The notes under the pieces were generated by a model, which searched no databases, was not told the origin of the DNA, and saw nothing but the letters and a program-made list of their open reading frames with translations. DNA of 64,000 nucleotides from Corynebacterium oculi (GTDB lineage Bacteria > Actinomycetota > Actinomycetes > Mycobacteriales > Mycobacteriaceae), in contig NZ_LKST01000004.1 in assembly GCF_001412105.1 (NCBI RefSeq), positions 310,001-374,000 on the forward strand, written 5' to 3'. Each line of letters starts with the position of its first letter. The stretch's first letter is position 1. The position numbers were made by a program, and so were the translations under genes. This document shows positions 40,429 through 50,286 of this stretch, piece by piece.

Positions 40429-41616
40429 ATGAATCCCCTTGTGACAGATATTCCAAACCTGGATACTCCTGCTCCCTATATTCGCGAGTGGAAGGGAGAA
40501 GATGGCCTAACCCGGGTTCAACTCCCCAGCGGCCACGAAGCAATCAGCCTTAGTGATTATGATCAGGTTAAAACCCTCATGCTCGACCGCAGCGCCAGTC
40601 GGTCTCTCTGCAATGTAGAGGGCGGCCCCTCTTTCATGCCGACCAACTGGGCACCAGAGGTTCTCATTAATCTCGATGCTCCTATCCATGGCCAGGTTCG
40701 TCGGTTCGTTTCTCACGAGTTTAGCGCTCGCGCTATCAGTACTCTCGTTCCCACGATCATCGGCTTAACTCATCAATGCCTTGATACCCTACAAGAATCT
40801 TCTCAACCAGATCTTGTTACAGACGTATTTCGTATCGTGCCTGCACAGGTAGTCTGTACCATGCTTGGCGTGAGCACAGATCGCGCCACATGGATGAATA
40901 ATTTAGGGCGGATAATACAGATGGCACCCCGGGATAATATTGAAGTAATTGAAGAATCCTGGACGGAGCTATACGGCTGGGTTCAACGGTTGGTAAAAGG
41001 AGAAGAACATTCTAGCCCTGGAGGCTTGGTTGATATCTATCGTAAGCGTTCCATGCAGCCAGAGTTCCATGATATCTCCGAGACCCTCCTAGCTGGAACG
41101 GTCATGGGAATCGTCCTCGGCGGCGATAACAACGTGAGTACCATGCTTTCAAAAATCGTCTATACAGCTTTAGCTTTTCCTAAATTCTACGGCGGAATTG
41201 TCTCGGGAGAAATACCAGTAGAGGGATTCGTTGAGGAGATCTTGCGCCTTATGCCGCTAGGCACTCCCGGTTCCTTCCCGCGCGAGCTAACTCAACCCCT
41301 CCCCATTGGGGAAAGAGAACTATCTGTGGGTACAATCGTATATCCGTACATAAACGCAGCCAACCGGGACCCCAAGGTATTCGAGAGACCGCTAGAGATT
41401 AATCCTTTCCGTCCTGGTAAAAAACATCTACAGTACGGTTACGGCATGCACCGTTGCATGGGTTCCGCCCTAGCGCAAATAGAGTTAATTACGATAATTG
41501 GAACCATTGCGGAACGTTTTCCCAATCTCCAACTTTCCCTTGCCCCCTCAGACATACCCTGGGATAGAGGAATAGGTTTACGCAGACCTTCCCGCCTTCC
41601 CGTTTTTCTTGGATAG
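40429..41616 (+). CDS. Cytochrome P450
   Basis: 395-residue bacterial class I P450 monooxygenase. The K-helix ExxR is E270-R273 (EEILR). The heme loop is LQYGYGMHRCMG with C343 as thiolate ligand; the usual Phe is Tyr. In the I-helix the AGx(D/E)TT motif is LGGDNN, so the acid is kept but both Thr are Asn. Early motifs NLDAPIHGQVRRFVSHEFS fit the C-helix HxxxR. It starts one base after the MFS stop and is part of the AfsA operon. It probably oxidises the acyl chain or ring of the product. Redox partners are not encoded nearby. Confidence 0.9.
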   Translation: MNPLVTDIPNLDTPAPYIREWKGEDGLTRVQLPSGHEAISLSDYDQVKTLMLDRSASRSLCNVEGGPSFMPTNWAPEVLINLDAPIHGQVRRFVSHEFSARAISTLVPTIIGLTHQCLDTLQESSQPDLVTDVFRIVPAQVVCTMLGVSTDRATWMNNLGRIIQMAPRDNIEVIEESWTELYGWVQRLVKGEEHSSPGGLVDIYRKRSMQPEFHDISETLLAGTVMGIVLGGDNNVSTMLSKIVYTALAFPKFYGGIVSGEIPVEGFVEEILRLMPLGTPGSFPRELTQPLPIGERELSVGTIVYPYINAANRDPKVFERPLEINPFRPGKKHLQYGYGMHRCMGSALAQIELITIIGTIAERFPNLQLSLAPSDIPWDRGIGLRRPSRLPVFLG

Positions 41617-41631
41617 AAGGGACAGAAGATC

Positions 41632-43134
41632 ATGAGAAAACACTATGACGTAGTTATCGTCGGTGGTGGCCCCGTAGGAATGTTGGTGGCCAATGAGTTA
41701 GCATTACACGATATTTCCGCTGTGGTGCTAGAAAAGCGTCACACGATCAGCGAATACCCGAAGGCTGGTACCTATCATGCGCGCGCTATCTCTACGCTCA
41801 TCCGTCGAGGCATCGTAGCTTCTCCACGGCGTACCACCGATCACTTGGCTAATACAGTCGAGCCGTTTCAGTTCGCAGGGTATCCCTGGCTCAGCCTCCG
41901 TACTCGAACAATTGATGGACCAGTTATGCTTGGCATCGCGCAGGCGGATCTTGAACGAGCAATTAGCCGCCATGCGGAAGGCTGTGGTGCCAAAGTTTTG
42001 CGAGGGCATTGCGTGACTGCGGTTTCACAAACGGAGACGGAAGCTTTCATCCAGTCTCTTGATGATGAGGGGAACGAGCACTCTTTCACCGCAGACTACG
42101 TTATTGGTGCTGACGGTGGACGGAGCATAGTACGGCAATCGGGAGATTTTGATATTCGAGAATATGCTCCCACCATGCGCGCCATGCTCGGTTTGGTCTC
42201 CCTCCCCCACCCAAATCAGATTCCTAATGGCTGGTCACACACTCCACGAGGGTGGACTCTACTAAATCATAATCCCTATGGAGAGAGCCGACTGATTGTT
42301 TTTGAATTCGATGGCCCTGTCTCCGATCGTAAGGCTTCAGTTACCCCCGAAGAGTTTTCTTCCGCCGTTGAACGTGTCGTCGGCAATCCCGTGGAACTAG
42401 TTTCCCCCCATTACTTGAATCGGTTTAGCGATTATAGTCGCATAGCCCGAAGCTATCGCGATCGCCGTCTTTTCCTCGCCGGAGATGCCGCTCATATCCA
42501 TTACCCTCTCGGAGGTCAGGGCCTCAATACCGGAATCATTGATGCCGTGAACCTGGGATGGAAAATCAGCGCCGTCCTCTGTGGGGCGGCCGAGGAACAA
42601 TTGCTCGATACTTACGGACAGGAACGGGAATCGGCAGGTCAGTGGCTGATTAATAATACTCGCCTGCAATCCCTCATGATGAACCCTGACCCTATCTACG
42701 ACACAATCCGTCACACCATGGCGGAAATGCTCTGCCACCAGGAATCACACGATTGGCTGGCCGACCGCATCAATGGGGTATCTGCTCAATACAGCGTGGG
42801 ACTGGAGGAATACCCGGATCTTGATGGAACGTTCATGCCTGATTTAGAGATCGCGTTAAATAAGGAGATTACTACTATTAGTAGACTGCTCGGTGACGGG
42901 AAGTTTTTAATTATTTCAACAGAAAAGATCCTCAAAAATATTCCAATCCCCAAGTTCACCAATCCCATATCTCTCAGTAAAGAACTCCCTCAAGACTTCC
43001 CCGAGGTCATTGTTGTTCGTCCCGATGGTTATATCGCCTGGGCAGGAAGAGCAGAAGAAGAGAAAACTATGTTATCCTGCTTGCATAGTTACTTCTCGCT
43101 GACTTGCAATAACGAGGAAAAGGCACATGACTGA
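41632..43134 (+). CDS. FAD-dependent aromatic-hydroxylase-type monooxygenase
   Basis: 500 residues. PHBH-fold flavoprotein with GxGxxG in VIVGGGPVGM (residues 8-17), the DG motif VIGADGGRS and the GD motif LFLAGDAAHIHYPLGGQG. The C-terminal 120 residues resemble the thioredoxin-like tail of RdmE/MhpA-type hydroxylases. Such enzymes hydroxylate phenols or polyketides and some do Baeyer-Villiger steps. It follows the P450 by 15 bases (GGGACAG upstream of ATG), and its end overlaps the next gene by 8 bases. It is intact and of AT-richer composition like the rest of the operon. Confidence 0.88.
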   Translation: MRKHYDVVIVGGGPVGMLVANELALHDISAVVLEKRHTISEYPKAGTYHARAISTLIRRGIVASPRRTTDHLANTVEPFQFAGYPWLSLRTRTIDGPVMLGIAQADLERAISRHAEGCGAKVLRGHCVTAVSQTETEAFIQSLDDEGNEHSFTADYVIGADGGRSIVRQSGDFDIREYAPTMRAMLGLVSLPHPNQIPNGWSHTPRGWTLLNHNPYGESRLIVFEFDGPVSDRKASVTPEEFSSAVERVVGNPVELVSPHYLNRFSDYSRIARSYRDRRLFLAGDAAHIHYPLGGQGLNTGIIDAVNLGWKISAVLCGAAEEQLLDTYGQERESAGQWLINNTRLQSLMMNPDPIYDTIRHTMAEMLCHQESHDWLADRINGVSAQYSVGLEEYPDLDGTFMPDLEIALNKEITTISRLLGDGKFLIISTEKILKNIPIPKFTNPISLSKELPQDFPEVIVVRPDGYIAWAGRAEEEKTMLSCLHSYFSLTCNNEEKAHD

Positions 43135-43953
43135 GAGTTGGTTCCTTGTGGACACGGTAGGCGATTCTCCCTCCGTCCTGCGTATCGGCGCTCGGTCAAA
43201 ACAATGGCGTCCACTCTCCAACAAATTTCGAGGATCAGTGCGCACCACCGTTCTTCGACTCTTAGAGACCGTCCTGAATAACCTCAAACAATCCCAGGTA
43301 CTTGTGGATCTTGCCGGACCAGGTCTGGCCGTAGCCTTTCCAGTCTTAGGAGTTACCCGCCATGTTCACGGGGTACTGATGTGGATAGGTGATCCCACGT
43401 ATAGTCTTCCCAGGGAACCAGAAACAGAGGCATGGGGATGGGATCTCTCCGATCGGGCCGTTCCCTCCGCCGTTGTCAAAGCCAAAACTCCCTTTTCTCC
43501 AGGAGAAACGCTGACAGACTGGCTATCTCGTTTTCCCGGCCAGCCGATATTCTGCGTGTGGCTCAACAAATCCGCACAGCACAAACGGGAGCAAGACATA
43601 GCGGGGAGTATCTCGATCAACACCAGCGCGTCCATAAGTACACAATGCGATGCGTAGATACTTTTGAGGGCACCAGGGTGATAGGTGTCTCTGTGACTCT
43701 GCCCGAGATTCTCGCCAGCACCGATGTTGATGTTATATCTAGGAATATATTTGATCAGACCGCACTGGCGGCAAAACACGCCCCCGCTTTCCTGGACGAT
43801 GCTTCACACCGCGTGATTGCGTGGCTTTCCCCACAACGGCCCAATCTCCCCGAGGCCGTATTACATGGCTTTGATCCCCTTCCCGCCTTACCCAAAGGCA
43901 CCACGCCAGCGCCCGCCACAGACGGCATTCTTCTTACGCATATCCCCATGTAA
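43127..43953 (+). pseudogene. DUF5593/PAS-GAF-like sensor protein, frameshifted
   Basis: About 275 residues if repaired. The first frame (to 43657) has VDLAGPGLAVAFPVLGVTRHVHGVLMWIG…EAWGWDLS. A second frame gives FSRPADILRVAQQIRTAQTG…HKYTMRCVDTF…VIGVSVTL… and ends at 43953. One extra T in the TTTT run near 43530 joins them. The pattern resembles mycobacterial DUF5593 GAF/PAS-like proteins; this family name is from memory. It overlaps the FAD monooxygenase, so it is the last gene of the AfsA operon. It may have sensed the product, but that is speculation. Confidence 0.55.
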
Positions 43954-43960
43954 ATACGAC

Positions 43961-43991
43961 GTGCCACCGGGCACCCCAACCCCGGTGGCAC
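43961..43991. terminator. Hairpin at right edge of AfsA island
   Basis: GTGCCACCGG/CCGGTGGCAC stem with 11-base loop between the convergent operon end and glpK. GC-rich without a strong U run. Confidence 0.6.
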
Positions 43992-44010
43992 ACCTGGCGG
44001 ACCGTAAAAC

Positions 44011-45543
<1,533 letters not shown>

Positions 45544-45662
45544 TAGTTCACTTGCTCCGTTTAAGTCTGTCCGTATTGTTCTACGGCTAAGCCCCCGTGA
45601 GGGGGCCGCGTTACTGCTACTGTGCTTTCCGCCGTAGGTCTCTCTCCACGTACTCTAGCGAT

Positions 45663-46400
45663 CTACAGCGCGGCGAGCAGGCCCACGGCCACCGCCGCCA
45701 GCATGGGGCCCACCACGGGCACCCAGGCGTAGCCCCAGTTGGGGTTGCCTTTGCCGGGGATCGGCAGCAGGAAGGCGTAGGCCAGGCGCGGGCCGAAGTC
45801 GCGCACCGGGTTCAGGGCGTAGCCCGTGGGGGTGCCCAGGGACATGCCGATGGACACGATCACGAAGGCCACGCCGAAGTAGGTCAGCGGGCCCAGTTCG
45901 CCGCCGGTGGGGCCGAAGGCGATGAAGATCAGCAGCACCGAGGTGGCGATGAACTCCGTGACGGTGTTCCACAGGTTGTTCGGCTCGGCCGGGCCGGTGA
46001 AGAAAATCCCCCCGGTCTCACTATTCGCTCCGGTGACCTTGCCCTGCTCGTCAACGTTGTTGGCGTCGAAAAGCTGCTTGAACGCCGCCCAGGCCAGCAC
46101 GGCGCCGAAGATGGCGCCGAGGAGCTGCCCACCCACATAGGCCGGGACGAGCGACCAGGACACCGCGCCCTTGAGCGCCAGCATCACGGTGACCGCCGGA
46201 TTGAGGTGGCCGCCGGAGACGTCGGCCACGCTGGCGCCCACGTAGACGGCCATGCCCCAGCCGAAGGCGATGAGCACCCAGCCGGTGCCCTTGCCGCCGG
46301 AGGTGCGCAGCGCGTTCACCGCGCAGACGCCGTTGCCCAGGAGCAACAGCAGGGTGGTTCCTAGGAACTCCCACAGGAAAGCATCAGTAGCAGTAAGCAT
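45663..46400 (-). CDS. glpF: Glycerol uptake facilitator (aquaglyceroporin)
   Basis: 245-residue MIP channel with six TM helices. The first NPA box is present as GHLNPAVTV, and the second is NPVRDFGPRL (NPV instead of NPA, with the conserved R and D of glycerol facilitators). Its ATG overlaps the glpD stop (TGATG). It brings glycerol in for GlpK. Confidence 0.93.
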   Translation of the reverse strand: MLTATDAFLWEFLGTTLLLLLGNGVCAVNALRTSGGKGTGWVLIAFGWGMAVYVGASVADVSGGHLNPAVTVMLALKGAVSWSLVPAYVGGQLLGAIFGAVLAWAAFKQLFDANNVDEQGKVTGANSETGGIFFTGPAEPNNLWNTVTEFIATSVLLIFIAFGPTGGELGPLTYFGVAFVIVSIGMSLGTPTGYALNPVRDFGPRLAYAFLLPIPGKGNPNWGYAWVPVVGPMLAAVAVGLLAAL

Positions 46401-48130
46401 CAGTCCTCCACCGAAGTGTCAATGGCGTGTCGGGAATCGGCAGCCTCGGTGATGATCGTATTCGCATCCTCATCCGTGAGTGCCTTCTCTGCGGCAAGCT
46501 CGGCCTCGATGCGCTCGCGGAAGGTGGCGATCTCCTTCGCCTTGGTGTCCTCGTCCCAGCCCAGCGTGGGGGCGATGAGGTCCGCCACGGCCTCGGCAGA
46601 GTCAAGGCCACGGTGGGAATATTCCATGACCACGCGCAGGCGACGACCCAGCACGTCCTCCAGGTGCAGCGCGCCCTCGTGGGTGACGGCGTACAGCACC
46701 TCGGCCTTGAGGTAGCCCTGCGCGGCGGGAACCGGCTCCAGCAGGGTGGCGTCCTCGGCGGCCGGGGCCAGCACCTCCTCGTAGAGAGAGCCGTAGCGGC
46801 CCAGGAGGTGCTCGATCTGCTTGTCGCTGAGGCCGTAGCGCGCGGCCAGGGCGGGTACCTGGTTGGCCAGGGCGTGATAGCCGTCGGCGCCCAGGATCGG
46901 GGTCTGGTCGGTGACGGATTCGGAGACCTGCTTGGGCACGTCCTGGAGGGCCAGATCCACGGCGTCCTTGCCGATCACGCGGTAGGTGGTGTATTTGCCG
47001 CCGGCCACGGAGACCAAGCCCGGCACGTTGCGGGCCACGGCGTGATTGCGCGAGAGGTTGGTGGTGGAATCCGAGCTGCCCTCCAGCAGGGGGCGCAGGC
47101 CGGAATACACGCCCACGATGTCCGAGTGGGTGATCTGGCGGCGCACGCGCTTGTTCACCTCGGTGAGGATGTAATCAATGTCCGCGCGGGTGGGGGCGGG
47201 ATCGGGCTTGCTCAGCGTCTTGGCCCAGTCCGTGTCGGTGGTGCCGATGATCCAGTAGTCGCCCCACGGCATGACAAAGAGCACGGACTTTTCCGTCACG
47301 AAGGTCAGGGCGGAGTCCGCCTCCAGCACGCTCTTGGGCACCACGATGTGCACGCCCTTGGAGGCATGCACAGAGAACTTGCCCTTGGTGCCCGCCATCT
47401 TCTCGATCTCGTCGTTCCACACGCCGGTGGCGTTGATGAACACGGAGCCGCGAATGGTGGTCTCCGCGCCGGTTTCGGTGTCGCGCAGGCGGGCGGAGAC
47501 CACGCGGCCGTTGATCTTATCCAGGCCGGTGACCTGGGTGGAGGTGCGCACCACGGCGCCGTACTCGGCCGCGGTGCGCAGCACCATCATGGTGTGGCGG
47601 GCGTCGTCCACCTGGGTGTCGTAGTAGCGCACGCCGCCCACCACGGCGTCCTCGCGCAGGCCGGGGTTGCGCTTGAGCACGCTGGAGCGCGTGAGGTGCT
47701 TCTGCATGGGCACGGACTTCGCACCACCCATGAGGTCATAAAGGGTGAAGCCGCCGAACATCATCACGCGCTCCCACAGGCGGTGGGTGAGCGGGAAGAT
47801 GAAGCGCAGCGGCTTGACCAGGTGCGGGGCCAGGGTGGACATGTTCAGCTCGCGCTCGCGCAGGGATTCCGCCACCAGGCGGAAGTCAAACATCGCCAGG
47901 TAGCGCAGCCCGCCGTGGAACATCTTGGAGGAGCGCGAGGAGGTGCCGGCGGCGAAGTCGCGGGTCTCCACCACGGCCACCTTCAGGCCACGGGTGGCGG
48001 CATCGACGGCCGCGCCCGCGCCCACGGAGCCGCCGCCGATGATGACGACGTCAAACTCCTCCTCGCCGAAGCGCTGCCAGGCGTTTTCGTAGGATTCCGG
48101 ATTAAAAGTCTGCTTGCTTGTGGAAGCCAT
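46400..48130 (-). CDS. glpD: Aerobic glycerol-3-phosphate dehydrogenase
   Basis: 576-residue FAD-dependent membrane-associated enzyme that oxidises glycerol 3-phosphate to dihydroxyacetone phosphate and passes electrons to quinone. The FAD motif VVIIGGGSVGAGAAVDAA is near residue 28, followed by the SRSSKMFHGGLRYL block. The C-terminal DAO_C domain is intact. First gene of the glp operon. The 170-base leader shows no clear known operator. Confidence 0.95.
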   Translation of the reverse strand: MASTSKQTFNPESYENAWQRFGEEEFDVVIIGGGSVGAGAAVDAATRGLKVAVVETRDFAAGTSSRSSKMFHGGLRYLAMFDFRLVAESLRERELNMSTLAPHLVKPLRFIFPLTHRLWERVMMFGGFTLYDLMGGAKSVPMQKHLTRSSVLKRNPGLREDAVVGGVRYYDTQVDDARHTMMVLRTAAEYGAVVRTSTQVTGLDKINGRVVSARLRDTETGAETTIRGSVFINATGVWNDEIEKMAGTKGKFSVHASKGVHIVVPKSVLEADSALTFVTEKSVLFVMPWGDYWIIGTTDTDWAKTLSKPDPAPTRADIDYILTEVNKRVRRQITHSDIVGVYSGLRPLLEGSSDSTTNLSRNHAVARNVPGLVSVAGGKYTTYRVIGKDAVDLALQDVPKQVSESVTDQTPILGADGYHALANQVPALAARYGLSDKQIEHLLGRYGSLYEEVLAPAAEDATLLEPVPAAQGYLKAEVLYAVTHEGALHLEDVLGRRLRVVMEYSHRGLDSAEAVADLIAPTLGWDEDTKAKEIATFRERIEAELAAEKALTDEDANTIITEAADSRHAIDTSVED

Positions 48131-48300
48131 TGGTAGTAGCTCTACCCCTTCTCTTCACGGTTGGATAGGGCCGGTGCGGCCACTCGTCATCGCGCACGAT
48201 TTACGGCTTCACAGTAGCAAAAAGGTGCGTAAAAACGCCCTGGCAAAAATGTCCACATTATGGTTTTGACCTGCGGAGCACGGGAGATGAACGGGGGTGG

Positions 48301-50217
48301 TCACTCCCCGTCGCCGTCGCCCTGCGCGGCCGCGTCCAAAAGCGGGGTGAGCACCTCCGCCACCCCGGCTTCGTCGCTTATCGACGTCGCGCTGGCCGCC
48401 TTTTTCAGCACCTCAGAGGGGGCGTCGGCCATCGCCACGGCCTTGCCCACCGCCTCAAGCACGGGAACGTCCGAGGCTGCGGCCCCGAAGGCCACCGTCT
48501 GCGTGGGGGTAATGTGCAGGGAATCCAACGCCCGAAAAACACCTAGACCTTTATTTGTTTCGGCCGGAAGGAGATGGAATCCCCGCCCCAGGGTGGGCAC
48601 CACCTCCACCCCGGAGCCAAGCTCCTTGCGCAGGTGAGAGGCGATTTTTCGCGTCGCCTTCGGCGCGACTTTCACCACGCCGATCATCTTGTGATATTCC
48701 TCACCATCGGCCTCGGTGCGCCACTGGAGAGACACATCCGGTCCCGCGTCCGCCACGGCCCGCTCCACGGCCCGCGCCTGTTCCTCGGCGAAAAAACTCC
48801 GGTGCAGAGTTTCCCCCTTGGCATCCATGACCACCGCGCCGTCATAACACACCCCCACGGTGGGCAGATCGAGCGCCGCCGCGGCGCGCCGCCACTCGTC
48901 CGGGCCGAACTCCGTGGTCAAGACGATGCTCGAACCCTGCTCCGCCGCCCGGCGCAGGGCCTGCACGTCCCGCTCGTCCATCCCCCCATCGGTACCCAAC
49001 AGGGATCCCTCGATGTTGCACACGATCGCCGCCGGAATACCGTTAAACTGCGAGGTCACCCGGTGCGGCAGCTTGCTCACGATCTGCTTGGACTGCGCCG
49101 CCAGGCGGGTGAGCGCCTCGTCCAGGCGCGAGCCCTCGTAGCGCTCCCACCCGCTGCTAGAGAGCTGGGAATACAGCATGGCGGCGTTGTTCTTGGCCTG
49201 CTCCATGGAAGCGGAGATCCGATCGCGGCCCTCCTTGGCCCCCTGGGATACCTCGGCGGCCAGCTCGTCCATGTTGTTCTTGAGCCACACCATCATCGCG
49301 GCGCGATCCTCGTCCCCCTCCCGGGCCTGCTCTTGGGCCTGATTCTGCACCTGGGCCAGCTTTTCTTGCGCGGAATCATAGGCCTCATAGGCACCGGCAA
49401 CCAGGTTACGGCTTACTTCCTTGAACTTCTCGCTCAGCGTGGTCAGATCCTCGCTGAGTTTGCGGATGCGGTAGCGTTCCTTTTCCACCGCGCTGTCTTC
49501 CCGCTGGGTCACCTCGGGGGAGGGCGCGCCGCCGCCAAAGCGCGCCGGCACCCAGAATTCATCGGCCGGGAACTCCCCGTAATCCCGCTGATACTTTTCC
49601 CACAGCCGCTCCAGCCCCTCCTGCATCTGCCCTCGCAGGGCCTCCGTGGCACGCTCGGGCGAGCCCTCCGGCTGCCACGGTTCCAGCACCGAGAGGTAAA
49701 TAGGGGTGCGGCTGCGCCCCAGGTTGCGCTTGCCCCCCTTGGTCCACAAGCGTTGGGAGCCAAAGGACACCAGGGGGATTACCGGCACCCCCGCCTCCTG
49801 GGCGATGCGCACCGCCCCCGTGCGCAGGTTCTTGATCTCAAAGCTGCGGGAGATGGTGGCCTCAGGGAAGATCCCCACGATCTGCCCCTCCGAGGCCTTC
49901 CGCACCGCCTCCTCGAAGGAGGCCGCGCCGTCGATACGGTCCACCGGGATATGTTCCATGATCCGCATGAGGGTGCCCACCCCCGGCTTATCGAAGATGC
50001 TGGACTTGGTCATGTACCTCACCAGGCGGCGCTGGAGGTACGGAACGTAACCGCCCAGCACAAAGTCCATGTACCCGGAGTGGTTCATCACCAACACCGC
50101 GCCCCCCTTGCGGGGCACCCGATCCTGGCCGTCCACGTGCATCTGGAGGCCCTGGGCGAACATGACAAAGCGCGCCACGCGGACGATGCCTCGATAAACC
50201 ATATCCTTCAGCAACAT
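48301..50217 (-). CDS. PlsC-type acyltransferase fused to degenerate HAD domain
   Basis: 638 residues in three parts. Residues 1-215 are a PlsC/AGPAT domain with HX4D at H46-D51 (NHSGYMD) and the FPEATIS variant of the FPEGTRS motif. Residues 240-385 form a Gln/Glu/Lys-rich helical region, probably coiled coil. Residues 398-638 have the Cof-HAD fold, but motif I is NIEGSLL (N401, E403) instead of DxDG(T/S), and motif IV is FGAAASD instead of GDGxND. The nucleophile Asp is therefore lost. The acyltransferase should be active in phosphatidic-acid synthesis, while the HAD part is probably structural or regulatory. Convergent partners and operon links are not evident. Confidence 0.82.
   Translation of the reverse strand: MLLKDMVYRGIVRVARFVMFAQGLQMHVDGQDRVPRKGGAVLVMNHSGYMDFVLGGYVPYLQRRLVRYMTKSSIFDKPGVGTLMRIMEHIPVDRIDGAASFEEAVRKASEGQIVGIFPEATISRSFEIKNLRTGAVRIAQEAGVPVIPLVSFGSQRLWTKGGKRNLGRSRTPIYLSVLEPWQPEGSPERATEALRGQMQEGLERLWEKYQRDYGEFPADEFWVPARFGGGAPSPEVTQREDSAVEKERYRIRKLSEDLTTLSEKFKEVSRNLVAGAYEAYDSAQEKLAQVQNQAQEQAREGDEDRAAMMVWLKNNMDELAAEVSQGAKEGRDRISASMEQAKNNAAMLYSQLSSSGWERYEGSRLDEALTRLAAQSKQIVSKLPHRVTSQFNGIPAAIVCNIEGSLLGTDGGMDERDVQALRRAAEQGSSIVLTTEFGPDEWRRAAAALDLPTVGVCYDGAVVMDAKGETLHRSFFAEEQARAVERAVADAGPDVSLQWRTEADGEEYHKMIGVVKVAPKATRKIASHLRKELGSGVEVVPTLGRGFHLLPAETNKGLGVFRALDSLHITPTQTVAFGAAASDVPVLEAVGKAVAMADAPSEVLKKAASATSISDEAGVAEVLTPLLDAAAQGDGDGE
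48376..48388 (+). repeat. GCTTATCGACGNC motif, copy 4
   Basis: Exact copy inside the acyltransferase-HAD gene. Confidence 0.6.
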
Positions 50218-50286
50218 ATCCGGGATTATAGTTCAGGGCACCCGCGTGGCGCGCGCAGTTTTCCGCCGCGTGTGCGGCTCTACTTC

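Noticed and set aside
48131..48300. GlxR (TGTGA-N6-TCACA) site before glpD
   Set aside because: Only one half-site (TTCACA near 48210) is visible; the other half does not match.
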